Assembly (NCBI GenBank): GCA_021234155.1
Contig: JAJEKV010000033.1
Coordinates: 8,961,641 to 9,025,640, forward strand
DNA: 64,000 nucleotides
Direction of reading: 5' to 3'
Origin: Isoetes taiwanensis
Taxonomy: Eukaryota; Streptophyta; Lycopodiopsida; Isoetales; Isoetaceae
Positions within the stretch are counted from its first letter, which is position 1; each line of letters starts with the position of its first letter. Positions 33,080-44,381 of this stretch are shown piece after piece. Made by a program: the position numbers and the translations under genes. A model generated the notes under the pieces. The model was not told the DNA's origin and made no database searches. It saw nothing but the letters and a program-made list of their open reading frames with translations.

Positions 33080-34596
33080 GTGATGAATTTGGAGCATGAG
33101 CCACTCAATGACAATGTATGGATAAAGGAGCTTATTGCTTTACAATATGACAAATGCAGTCCAAATTTTGGTGTTCAAAATATTATGGCATGCATCAAAG
33201 GCAAGGATATCCACTCTCTCATTACATTCAAAGAATGCAATTTACTTGATAAGAGACTTTCCCCTGTTATATATCTTGGATTCAATGGTTGGTTTAAGGT
33301 ATACCAACAAGTCAAGATGGTGAACTTTGAATTTTCCAAAGCTAAGGAGATTATTACTGCTGTTTATACTGATATAAGCAGTATTTTATATGAGAGGACC
33401 TGTCTAGAAGACTTACAGGCCAGCAAATTTGTGGTTGGACTTTCAGCTTTAGAAGCTGCTAATGATATCATACCCTCATTTGATAGCAAAAATGATGAAG
33501 TGGCCATTAATACACAGAATAATGACGAATTCCATGGCTGCCTATTTTCTGAAGCTGATCTGGCAGAAGAAACTCTGCAAAATATTGAAGTTGACAATAG
33601 TGGAGGTAGTGGTTCAGAGGTTGAAGTCCCTAACCTCACTCTTAGTAATTCTTCATGCTATCCAATTCTTATTGAACAAACAGTTGAAACATATTCTGCT
33701 GTTTACAATCATGCCATTTGGACCAGTCTAAATTTTGGAGCCCTGGCTCCAATAAATGTTGAAACATGGATGGCTTTGTCTGGAGTAACAAAGGAAGAAG
33801 TGAAATATGCAAAGGCAATTTGCATCAAGACTTGAAAAGGTATTTACAACTCTTGATGTTAATTTACCTTTAAAATGGACTTTCTTTGACACATGCAGAA
33901 AAGATTCAATTATCCAAGTTGGATGAGAAAGGTCACATGGCCTTCCCTAATATTGAGAGAGATGACTTTTATCTTAAGCGATATGGAGGGACTCATTGTC
34001 CTTACTTCAAGTGCAAATGTGAGAAGAGAGAAAAAGAACAATAGGAGAAGGGATGATGTATGCAAATGCACTATTATTTATTTTGGACCAAAGGGATCCG
34101 GTTCTTAATGAACCACATGCATGACCTGTATCCCGATGCCTCACCAATTATGAAGATGGTCACTTTGACAAAATTCTTGAATCAGGAACTTAAACCTGCT
34201 GTAATAGCTTATATTGGATACTTGGAGGTGAGAAAGACCATGCTGGACATGACTATGGCCTATGCTGAAACTCTAGAAAAGAACCTAAAAATCATGTTTG
34301 GCAACAACAAAGTTGCTGATATTGCTGAGAAGATGACCAAACCAGTTTCTTTTATGAGCATGCAAAACCCTAATAAAGCGTCTTGGAGTTATAAAGCGGC
34401 GTATGTTCCCAAAAATGTTGGCACAAATTATGTCATCAAGGCTCCTAAAATGCCACCCAGAATCATGGTGGACCCAAAGAATACTGACAATATCATAAAG
34501 AATACTGAAGGGGGCAGTACCAGTACAGATGAGATTATTACATCTCTAAGTGGTGATCTGCCACCAAATGTGGAAATTGTTGCAGGCACACAATAA
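33080..34596 (+). pseudogene. PLE upstream frame (ORF-A), unit 1, broken
   Basis: The frame begins MMNLEHEPLNDNVWIKEL after a possible splice acceptor. It continues to ~33,835, shifts near 33,820-34,060, and resumes to TAA at ~34,596. It encodes a long acidic/mixed region (no domain recognised), then a Cys-rich cluster HCPYFKCKC with a further CKC ~20 residues on in the better-preserved copy. It ends in a Pro/Thr-rich tail. Its place before the reverse transcriptase suggests the N-terminal part of the same protein joined by splicing, or a separate nucleic-acid-binding protein. Function is unknown. Confidence 0.55.
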
Positions 34597-34616
34597 GCTT
34601 CAGTATTTGCTTTGAG

Positions 34617-35138
34617 ATTTTCCAGCTGGGAAACTTATTCCTTAGTTTGGGCGGATAATATAAAAACTGGCCATTTGGCTTGGATGTTGAATCCATATTA
34701 AATAAACACTATCTTCTAACATCTGTTGAAGTAATATATATAGTTTGTTTTAGCTCATGTACTCATAATATTGCTGGACCAGGAATATTGTTTTCCAGCT
34801 TGAAAATTTATGCTTAAAGTATAGGCAGATAGTATATGAACTGGCCATTTAGCTTGGATCTTGAATCCTTATTAAATAAACTTTATCTTCTATCTTCTGC
34901 TGATATAGTGTGAGAAATTTGTTTACTCACAATATTTCTGAAAGTCACTAATAAATGACAAGAACTATTGTTAATGTTTTCCAGCTAGGAAATTTATTCC
35001 CAAGCATGGGCAGATACTTTATAAATTGGCCATTTGGCTTGGAGTTGGAATCCATACTAAATAAACATTATTGTCTATCTTCTGTTGAAGTAATATGCAA
35101 AATACGTCTATACTCACTAACTGATACTATTTCTGTAG
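34617..35138 (+). repeat. Three ~180-bp repeats forming an intron-like spacer, unit 1
   Basis: Blocks starting at ~34,617, ~34,791 and ~34,976 each open with TTTTCCAGCT. Each then carries GGCAGATA-like, TGGCCATTTGGCTTGGA-like and AAATAAACA-like stretches in the same order. The third ends at TTTCTGTAG|GT (35,138/35,139), a good splice acceptor just before the reverse transcriptase frame opens. The TTTTCCAG at each block start is also acceptor-like. They separate ORF-A from the RT frame in both units. Confidence 0.8.
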
Positions 35139-37228
35139 GTCATTGATAAATCGACCAGAACTATTGTCAGAGATATAAGCAGAAAGTTACACCTGGTAAG
35201 TCATAAAGCAGATGACAAGAAATCCATAATTCATTTTACATTTTTCAATAAAGCACTTGAAAAGTTTAACATTAAAAGAATATTCTACATTGGGTTAGAA
35301 GAATGTTTGGAAGAAAGGGGTGTTGAGTTAATGGATCAGACCATCTTTTCATGGAGGTACATTGATCAATTGAAAGATAAAGTGTACAAACCCTTTGCTA
35401 TTTTTGCAGATGGCAGTAAGGTAAAATGTGCCTGTAAAAACCCAAACCTCAAGAAATTCATTGATCTCGAGATTGGGCATGTTAGAACCATTGATTTGGA
35501 AATTATTCACTGCCCTAAGCTTAGAAAAGCATTTGCTAATGGATTTAATCATATCCCTGACCACTCCTTCAGTGTTGAACAATTTATGACTGAATTTGCT
35601 CTTGCATGCAAACAGTTTTTTATAGTTCATAAATTTAGACTTCTAGACCTCACAGAGAACGATATCAAGAACATTACTGATGTCCTTATGCAATACGCCC
35701 ATATGGATATTGTGGAATTCAAGAATAAGATGACACCAAGAAGATATTTATGGAATGATCTTGAGGTCAGAAAAAGCGTTGATTGGTTAAATAATAACCG
35801 GTATATTGCTAGATTAGACAAAGCAGCTAATAATGCTGCCTTCATATGTCAGAAACACATACGGGATATGGCCATGACCAGGTTGGACAGTAATGACTTT
35901 GAAAAATGAATAGAATCAGCTGAGGATATTAAAGTGAATTGCATTAAGGAGATTCAAGCATTTTTGGGTAATGACACAGTGATACAGAAAAATCTGCCAT
36001 ACTTAATGGCTACTTATAAAGCACATAAAGGTGAATATAGGTGGCTAACTAATGCCCATGACACGTTGTTTTCTGAGCTGGCGTCCCTTATTACAGCTAT
36101 TCTGAATAACTTCATTGAAAACTGGCCAAGCATTTGTGTTAGAGCCACTGCCAGATATAGAATGTGGAGTAAAAAACCTATAAATGCGTGTTGGATGGTG
36201 AACTCGCTTTATGATGTGGTTTTAAACTTGCCTCTAAAAATACATGATGTTTTTTTAGCACGACATTACTAAATGTTATGAAAATATTCCGATATATGGT
36301 GATGAAGGCATTATTGAGATAATGAATGCTATCACAGACATGGTTTGGCAATATATGATGGAAGACTGCCATTTATTTGACCTGATACTTAAAGTTAAGA
36401 TTGACAAGGTACAAGTTAAATGGGTCGGATCACCGGTGCTAAAGAATATGTAAGCCGGTGGTTACCAAAAAATGAATTCAAAAACATGAAGCATGGCTAT
36501 TGACCCATTATTTCTTGCAAATGGGTACAAATACTTGGAGGCAAAGCAGGGGGCATTCAATGGGATTTGCATGCAGCCACGCATGGTGCAATTTATACTT
36601 GGCTTGGTTTGAACTTATGTTCATAATTAAAATTTGGCTCAATCGGGGAAGAGTAAGTGACATTCACTGATTTCAGCATGCTTCAAAGGTTTATAGATGA
36701 CTTAAATATTATCAATGGTGGACATTTAAGTGAATTCTTCTCTAGTCAATCCACGGTGTCAATTTACAACTGAACCACTTGGGAATTAAGGATGAAACCG
36801 TCTCTGACTCCCAACACGGTATGGACCATCCTATTGGCATTGAATGCAATTTCCTGAACATTACTTTCAAAGTTAGTGACCATGAAAAAGGTATTTTTGA
36901 AATTAGTAGATATGACAAAAGATGCAAGTTACCATTTGATGTGGAGAAGTTTATAAAAGCATCCAGCTGCAGGCCATATGGGCATGCATCAAAGGTCATC
37001 ATTTCACAGGTTCTACCATATGTCTATGCCCATTCCAGTGCTTTTAACGCAGCTAAAGACATATATGATTTAATCTGTGCATTTTGCAACAATGGATTTT
37101 CTCGGAAGGATATAATACAAAACGTGATGGGTGTACTGCTGAATGAAGAGTTTCCAGGTACACTGTACAACATAAAGGACATGATTCACATTCTGAAAAA
37201 TTTGTGCACCAATGATCGTAAGATGTGA
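35139..37228 (+). pseudogene. PLE reverse transcriptase, unit 1 (frameshifted)
   Basis: The frame opens at the putative acceptor and carries LRKAFANGFNHIP (the N-terminal block of PLE RTs), LDKAANNAAFICQKHI, a stop at ~35,907 (TGA where unit 2 has TGC), LPYLMATYKAHKGEYRWL and further palm motifs. It then breaks up between ~36,250 and ~36,780, and the thumb block ISRYDKRCKLPF recovers. The unit 2 copy is cleaner. Most breaks in 36,250-36,780 coincide with CAG/CTG motifs and may be sequence errors; the TGA at 35,907 does not. Confidence 0.75.
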
Positions 37229-37362
37229 CAATATTGGTGGGTAGGGCCTAGCAACAAGGTCCTACTCACCTTGTTGCTTTTTATGTTGCTCAAAATTGAT
37301 AGATATATAATGTCATGCAAAAACAGGCCCATCTAACCAACGGTTGGAGGAAGGATTTTTTT

Positions 37363-40069
37363 ATCAAGTGTATGAATAACTATAGTAGGCATGTTAAAAC
37401 TTGCCAGAAGTGAGTTCGAAGTTGAAGAAAAGGAAAAACCTATGGTTATACACAAGGTTACTTGGTAATTCATGAATGACCTAGATGCACATTATGATGC
37501 TGGATTCATGAACTAATGTTTACATGTTTTGTTATTTAAGCAAGTTGCATGCCATAATGGAGTTCGAACTTGAAGAAAAGGAAACAACAATGGTGAAACT
37601 TTGATCTAGGTACTGCAAGATGTTACTTGCTAAGCTATGAAAAGCAAAGGCTAGGAAAAACCAAGATACACACTATGGTGCTTTAACATAAAAACGTGTA
37701 GTGAATGAGCATGGGGCTAGATGGAAATACCTGAATAAATTTACACATTAATAGAGGAAAGGACCTTTAAATATTTGATTTATTGACATATTTGTTGTTT
37801 GGGGTTTATTGGCGTAAGGAATTGTTAACCTATAATCGAAAAGTTTAGGGCAAACCAGACTTCAAGTTCTTGGACCATTAACTCAATCCGGCGGAGAAAA
37901 GCTTCGGCCCTATCAACTTCATGATTATCTCATAGAAAAGGTAAGTAAGGTCGATTATCTTTGGAAGCGTGAGCCATCTAAAAACAGTTCGAGGCTAAGG
38001 ACCGTCCAGTATGTCTATATATTGAAATTTTGGGCTTTTGAAAGATGCAAAAAATGCATTACAGGTGTCTTGACCAGTTCTGTCCTTAATCCCCGATGCG
38101 ATGAGAGAGATGGGAAGAAAGAAAGGGGACCTTAATTATGCTACTAGAAAAAGGTTGGCACAGGAGAAAGAAAAATCCAGCAACAAGAAGAATCTATTCA
38201 ATTATCACAAGATGGCCAAGATCTCTCGATCCAAAGCTTTGCTCAAAGCAATGTAAATATTCTAGATAAGCCATCTAATCGAGGAGAATCTTGGAGCAGT
38301 TGATCTTTGAGTTGAATATCCTGGCAAAATGCGAAAAAAAGAGGTGGACAAGAGTCTAGCAATGACCAAGACATATGGATCTACCGGCTGAAGCATGCTG
38401 CTGTTGTGAAAATTCCAACAAGTCCAGTGGAGTGGGCGCACCTCTCGGGTTCTATTAATTGGATCATTTTCCTACATAATAAATCTAGATGGGTATCTCT
38501 TCATTAATGCATTAAGTTATGATTCAAAGGATTTGTCATATAATATGGTAGACCTGAATAATATAGTAGCCTGGAGCAGCTTAATATAGATTAAAAAGAA
38601 AGGCATGATGCAATGTACTTAAGTTCTAAGCCTGGATTATATGGCAGCATGTCTATATGAGGTGTATGCATGCTGAATTTTCTTCCGCACTATCGATTGA
38701 ATTTAATGCGATGAGTGTTTAATGATGCTAAGTAAATGCATAATAATATAACCAGATATGATTTTCTTTCATCAAGTGATAGGCTAGATCACTATAATTT
38801 AATAGCCAGGAGGATCATAAGATGTTTTTAGCAGGAATATAAGATGAACTTGCCGAAACTGTTGTTCTAAACTAGCTAACAGTAGGAAAGCAAACTTGTA
38901 ATGGTGGTTATGATATAAGGAATCCGGAAGGGCTCTTTCACTGAAAATAATCAGGGCATCTGCATCATGTTGAGCATAGTATAACATATTATAACTTATA
39001 GCATAAATGATTATGATGACTTTGGAATTTGCTATGGTGATATTAGTTATATGTGCAGCATATAATTGTAAACTGCATATTACTGGTAATATAGATGTGC
39101 AGATTATCTGACCCATAGATCCATAGGCTTATTGGCTGATATTACCACTCCACTTTGCTGAAACATTGTTAATTTATGGATCTAATGACTGATATGTTGT
39201 TTATAAGAACAATTGACAGTAGTGAACTGTTTCTTATAGTTATTTGTTGCTTAAATGTCCTTACCCAATGATATATTTGTGAAGCAAGCAGGGTGAAGGG
39301 GCATAAACCTAAAAAGTCCAATGACACCTGCTACCCTCAGCATGACAACCATACTAATGCTTGTTTTTGTTGTTTTGGGTGCAGGTAACAGGACTTTTTA
39401 CTCCCTGCTATGTTTTGTTCAAAAAATGGAAGATGGACAAAAAACGAAAGTTCTTTCTTGTTAATTGGTCTTGAAGACTTAAGCGTTCAACTTGAACATG
39501 GAATTGTTGTTCCTATTTGTCTTTAAGAGCCTACTGTTAGGGTTTTTCCTCCCAAGTGGGGGTTTTTTCATCCCGGTAGTAGGGTTCTACTGTACAGTTA
39601 CATTGTTTGTTTTTGGTGTTGGGGTTTTTGGCTTTTTTGCCTGTTCTGTGCCGTCTCATAGGCCTCTGGCCTCCGTGGACGTTAAAATAAACTTCCTTCC
39701 TTCCTTCCTTCCTTTTGTTTTGCATAAAACCTCCAGTATATCAGATCTGGTAGACTTTACTTATTCTATGTCTATGATGTAGTTGAAAATCTTTTGAATA
39801 AATTACTGCTGACAGATTATATGGAAATGTGTAACCAGATCATGGCCTTGTAGTTGAATTTCACCTGTTTAAATACAAGGGCTGCTTATTGAATAGAAGT
39901 TTAGTCCTTGAAAAGGTCTAAATTAGATTAAAATATGTCTTTGGACAGGTCTATGGTTTTTTGTTTTAACTCCAGCTTCTTGGTTATACCAAGTTCCTTG
40001 ATTTTGGTTACTTAATATATAGGTGAATTGCTATTTGGCTGACTATGACATTCTAACAATGTATTATAG
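37363..40069 (+). repeat. PLE leader / pseudo-LTR, unit 2
   Basis: It repeats 30,531-33,079 and contains an extra ~185-bp insert at 39,526-39,710. It ends at the same acceptor-like ATTATAG|G before the coding start. Patches near 37,860-38,450 differ from the other copies at CAG/CTG sites. Confidence 0.75.
39526..39710 (+). mobile_element. Short TTCC-tailed insertion in the unit 2 leader
   Basis: Units 1 and 3 lack this ~185 bp, where sequence runs directly from GTCTTTA to TCTTTT. The insert is GT-rich and ends AAAATAAAC then four to five TTCC units. A simple-repeat tail fits a 5'-truncated LINE or a SINE. No clear target duplication is visible. Confidence 0.6.
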
Positions 40070-41596
40070 GTGATGAATTTGGAGCATGAGCCACTCAATG
40101 ACAATGTATGGATAAAGGAGCTTATTGCTTTACAATATGACAAATGCGGTATTGACAGTCCAAATTTTGCTGTTCAAAATATTATGGCATGCATCAAAGG
40201 CAAGGATATCCACTCTCTCATTACATTCAAAGAATGCAATTTACTTGATAAGAGACTTTCCCCTGTTATGTATCTTGGATTCAATGGTTGGTTTAAGGTA
40301 TACCAACAAGTCAAGATGGTGAACTTTGAATTTTCCAAAGCTAAGGAGATTATTACTGCTGTTTATACTGATATAAGCAGTATTTTATATGAGAGGACCT
40401 GTCTAGAAGACTTACAGGCCAGCAAATTTGTGGTTGGACTTTCAGCTTTAGAAGCTGCTAATGATATCATACCCTCATTTGATAGCAAAAATGATGAAGT
40501 GGCCATTAATACACAGAATAATGACGAATTCCATGGCTGCCTGTTTTCTGAAGCTGATCTGGCAGAAGAAACTCTGCAAAATATTGAAGTTGACAATAGT
40601 GGAGGTAGTGGTTCATAGGTTGAAGTCCCTAACCTCACTCTTAGTAATTCTTCATGCTATCCAATTCTTATTGAACAAACAGTTGAAACATATTCTGCTG
40701 TTTACAATCATGCCATTTGGACCAGTCTAAATTTTGGAGCCCTGGCTCCAATAAATGTTGAAACATGGATGGCTTTGTCTGGAGTAACAAAGGAAGAAGT
40801 GAAATATGCAAAGACAGCTGCATCAAGACTTGAAAAGGTATTTACAACTCTTGATGTTAATTTACCTTTTAAAATGGACTTCTTTGGCCTGACCTGTCTG
40901 AAAGATTCTATTATCCAAGTTGGACAGAAAGGTCACATGGCCTTCCCTAATATTGAGAGAGATGACTTTTATCTTAAGCGCATATGGAGGACTCATTGTC
41001 CTTACTTCAAGTGCAAATGTGAGAAGAGAGAAAAGAACAATAGGAGAAGGGATGATGTATGCAAATGCACTATTATTTGGCTGGACCAAGGGATCTGGTT
41101 CTTAATGAACCACATGCATGACCTGTATCCTGATGCCTCACCAATTATGAAGATGGTCACTTTGACAAAATTCTTGAATCAGGAACTTAAACCTGCTGTA
41201 ATAGCTTATATTGGATACTTGGAGGTGCGAAAGACCATGCTGGACATGACTATGGCCTATGCTGAAACTCCAGAAAAGAACCTAAAAATCATGTTTGGCA
41301 ACAACAAAGTTGCTGATATTGCTGAGAAGATGACCAAACCAGTTTCTTTTATGAGCATGCAAAACCCTAATAAGCGTACTGGAGTTATGCAGAAAGCAGC
41401 GTATGTTCCCAAAAATGTTGGCACAAATTATGTCATCAAGGCTCCTAAAATGCCACCCAGAATCATGGTGGACCCAAAGAATACTGACAATATCATGAAG
41501 AATACTGAAGGGGGCAGTACCAGTACATATGAGATTATTACATCTCTAAGTGATGATCTGCCACCAAATGTGGAAATTGTTGCTGATACACAATAA
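40070..41596 (+). pseudogene. PLE upstream frame (ORF-A), unit 2, one stop
   Basis: Same protein as 33,080-34,596, better preserved. The first part (182 codons) ends at a TAG near 40,616, where unit 1 reads CAGAGG and unit 2 CATAGG. The frame then continues open to TAA at ~41,596, with MALSGVTKEEVKYAK as the first Met block. The Cys cluster reads HCPYFKCKCEKRE with VCKC about 20 residues downstream. Hydrophobic helices and NYVIKAPKMPPRIMVDPKN follow. No GIY-YIG motif. I do not recognise the family. Confidence 0.6.
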
Positions 41597-41618
41597 GCTT
41601 CAGTTATTTGCTTTGAAA

Positions 41619-42131
41619 TTTTCCAGCTGGGAAACTTATTCCTTAGTTTGGGCGGATAATATAAAAACTGGCCATTTGGCTTGGATGTTGAATCCATATT
41701 AAATAAACACTATCTTCTAACATCTGTTGAAGTAATATATATAGTTTGTTTTAGCTCATGTACTCATAATATTGCTGGACCAGGAATATTGTTTTCCAGC
41801 TTGAAAATTTATGCTTAAAGTATAGGCAGATAGTATATGAACTGGCCATTTAGCTTGGATCTTGAATCCTTATTAAATAAACTTTATCTTCTATCTTCTG
41901 CTGATATAGTGTGAGAAATTTGTTTACTCACAATATTTCTGAAAGTCACTAATAAATGAACCAGAACTGTTTTCCAGCTAGGAAATTTATTCCCAAGCAT
42001 GGGCAGATACTTTATAAATTGGCCATTTGGCTTGGAGTTGGAATCCATACTAAATAAACATTATTGTCTATCTTCTGTTGAAGTAATATGCAAAGTACGT
42101 CTATACTCACTAACTGATACTATTTCTGTAG
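41619..42131 (+). repeat. Three ~180-bp repeats forming an intron-like spacer, unit 2
   Basis: Same structure as 34,617-35,138, ending at TTTCTGTAG|GT (42,131/42,132). The boundary between blocks 2 and 3 is ~25 bp shorter than in unit 1. Confidence 0.75.
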
Positions 42132-42851
42132 GTCATTGATAAATCGACCAGAACTATTGTCAGAGATATAAGCAGAAAGTTACACCTGGTAAGTCATAAA
42201 GCAGATGACAAGAAATCCATAATTCATTTTACATTTTTCAATAAAGCACTTGAAAAGTTTAACATTAAAAGAATATTCTACATTGGGTTAGAAGAATGTT
42301 TGGAAGAAAGGGGTGTTGAGTTAATGGATCAGACCATCTTTTCATGGAGGTACATTGATCAATTGAAAGAATAGAATAGAATAGAATAGTACAAACCCTT
42401 TGCTATTTTTGCAGATGGCAGTAAGGTAAAATGTGCCTGTAAAAACCCAAACCTCAAGAAATTCATTGATCCCGAGATTGGGCATGTTAGAACCATTGAT
42501 TTGGAAATTATTCACTGCCCTAAGCTTAGAAAAGCATTTGCTAATGGATTTAATCATATCCCTGACCACTCCTTCAGTGTTGAACAATTTATGACTGAAT
42601 TTGCTCTTGCATGCAAACAGTTTTTTATAGTTCATAAATTTAGACTTCTAGACCTCACAGAGAACGATATCAAGAACATTACTGATGTCCTTATGCAATA
42701 CGCCCATATGGATATTGTGGAATTCAAGAATAAGATGACACCAAGAAGATATTTATGGAATGATCTTGAGGTCGAAAAACGTTGATTGGTTAAATAATAA
42801 CCACGTATATTCTTTGGATTAGACAAAGCGACTAATAATGTTTGCCTTCAT
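42132..42851 (+). pseudogene. PLE reverse transcriptase N-terminal part, unit 2
   Basis: After the putative acceptor the frame reads VIDKSTRTIVRDISRKLHL, then the PLE N-terminal block LRKAFANGFNHIPDHSF (42,530-42,585). An AATAG microsatellite patch at 42,368-42,389 replaces the RT coding sequence present in unit 1 and breaks the frame. A second disturbed patch (42,772-42,862) consists of CAG/CTG-associated differences. The catalytic domain continues in the next feature. Confidence 0.65.
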
Positions 42852-44381
42852 ATGTCGAAACACATACGGGATATGGCCATGACCAGGTTGGACAGTAATG
42901 ACTTTGAAAAATGCATAGAATCAGCTGAGGATATTAAAGTGAATTGCATTAAGGAGATTCAAGCATTTTTGGGTAATGACACAGGGATAGAGAAAAATCT
43001 GCCATACTTAATGGCTACTTATAAAGCACATAAAGGTGAATATAGGTGGCTAACTAATGCCCATGACACGTTGTTTTCTGAGCTGGCGTCCCTTTTTACA
43101 GCTATTCTGAATAACTTCATTGAAAACTGGCCAAGCATTTGTGTTAGAGCCACTGCCAGATATAGAATGTGGAGTAAAAAACCTATAAATGCGTGTTGGA
43201 TGGTGAACTCGCTTTATGATGTGGTTTTAAACTTGCCTCTAAAAATACATGATGTTTTTTCTGCTGACATTACTAAATGTTATGAAAATATTCCGATATA
43301 TGGTGATGAAGGCATTATTGAGATAATGAATGCTATCACAGACATGGTTTGGCAATATATGATGGAAGACTGCCATTTATTTGACCTGATACTTAAAGTT
43401 AAGATTGACAAGGTACAAGTTAAATGGGTCAGATCACACAGTGCTAAAGAATATGTAAGCTGGAAGCTGGTTACCAAAAATGAATTCAAAAACATGAACG
43501 CATGGCTATTGACCCATTGTTTCTTGCAAATGGGTACAAATACTTGGAGGCAAAACAGGGGCATTCCAATGGGATTTGCATGCAGCCCTGCATGGTGCAA
43601 TTTATACTTGGCTTGGTTTGAACTTAGGTTCATAATTAAGCTGGCTCAATCGGGAAGAGTAAGTGACATTCACAGATTTCAGCATGCTTCAAGGTTTATA
43701 GATGACTTAAATATTATCAATGGTGGACATTTAAGTGAATTCTTCTCTAGTCAATCACAGCTGTCAATTTACAACTTGAACCACTTGGGAATTAAGGATG
43801 AAACCGTCTACAGCTCCCAACCTGGTATGGACCATCCTATTGGCATTGAATGCAATTTCCTGAACATTACTTTCAAAGTTAGTGACCATGAAAAAGGTAT
43901 TTTTGAAATTAGTAGATATGACAAAAGATGCAAGTTACCATTTGATGTGGAGAAGTTTATAAAAGCATCCAGCTGCAGACCATATGGGCATGCATCAAAG
44001 GTCATCATTTCACAGGTTCTACCATATGTCTATGCCCATTCCAGTGCTTTTAACGCAGCTAAAGACATATATGATTTAATCTGTGCATTTTGCAACAATG
44101 GATTTTCTCGGAAGGATATAATACAAAACGTGATGGGTGTACTGCTGAATGAAGATTTTCCAGGTACACTGTACAACATAAAGAACATGATTCACATTCG
44201 AAAAATTTGTGCACCATCGATCGTAAGATGTGACAATATTGGTGGTAGGGGCCTAGCAACAAGGTCCTACTCACCTTGTTGCTTTTTATGTTGCTCAAAA
44301 TTGATAGATATATCTTGTCATGCAAAAAACAGGACCCATCCGACCAACGGTTGGAGGAAGGATTTTTTATTAAGTGTATGA
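42852..44381 (+). CDS. PLE-type reverse transcriptase catalytic domain, unit 2
   Basis: 509 codons open; the Met at 42,852 is not a natural start, because homologous sequence extends upstream. Motif order is that of Penelope-like RTs: LPYLMATYKAHKGEYRWL (residues ~50-68), catalytic Asp in ADITKCYENIP (~138), RGIPMGFACSPAWCNLYLAW (~235), the catalytic RFIDDLNI (~281), CNFLNITF, and the thumb block ISRYDKRCKLPFDVEKF with ASKVIISQVL (~353-390). FIDD replaces YXDD, as in many PLEs. After the thumb no GIY-YIG endonuclease follows, so this would be an endonuclease-lacking PLE. Such elements in other eukaryotes are reported to extend at chromosome ends; whether this one did is unknown. Confidence 0.75.
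   Translation: MSKHIRDMAMTRLDSNDFEKCIESAEDIKVNCIKEIQAFLGNDTGIEKNLPYLMATYKAHKGEYRWLTNAHDTLFSELASLFTAILNNFIENWPSICVRATARYRMWSKKPINACWMVNSLYDVVLNLPLKIHDVFSADITKCYENIPIYGDEGIIEIMNAITDMVWQYMMEDCHLFDLILKVKIDKVQVKWVRSHSAKEYVSWKLVTKNEFKNMNAWLLTHCFLQMGTNTWRQNRGIPMGFACSPAWCNLYLAWFELRFIIKLAQSGRVSDIHRFQHASRFIDDLNIINGGHLSEFFSSQSQLSIYNLNHLGIKDETVYSSQPGMDHPIGIECNFLNITFKVSDHEKGIFEISRYDKRCKLPFDVEKFIKASSCRPYGHASKVIISQVLPYVYAHSSAFNAAKDIYDLICAFCNNGFSRKDIIQNVMGVLLNEDFPGTLYNIKNMIHIRKICAPSIVRCDNIGGRGLATRSYSPCCFLCCSKLIDISCHAKNRTHPTNGWRKDFLLSV

Noticed and set aside
34195-34260. GIY-YIG-like string AYIGYLEVRK in ORF-A
   Set aside because: It lacks the paired GIY motif and the catalytic Arg/Glu spacing of GIY-YIG nucleases.
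39535-39545. TTAGGGTTTT as a telomeric trace beside the PLE
   Set aside because: Only one partial repeat unit, inside an insertion; no tandem TTTAGGG array occurs in the window.
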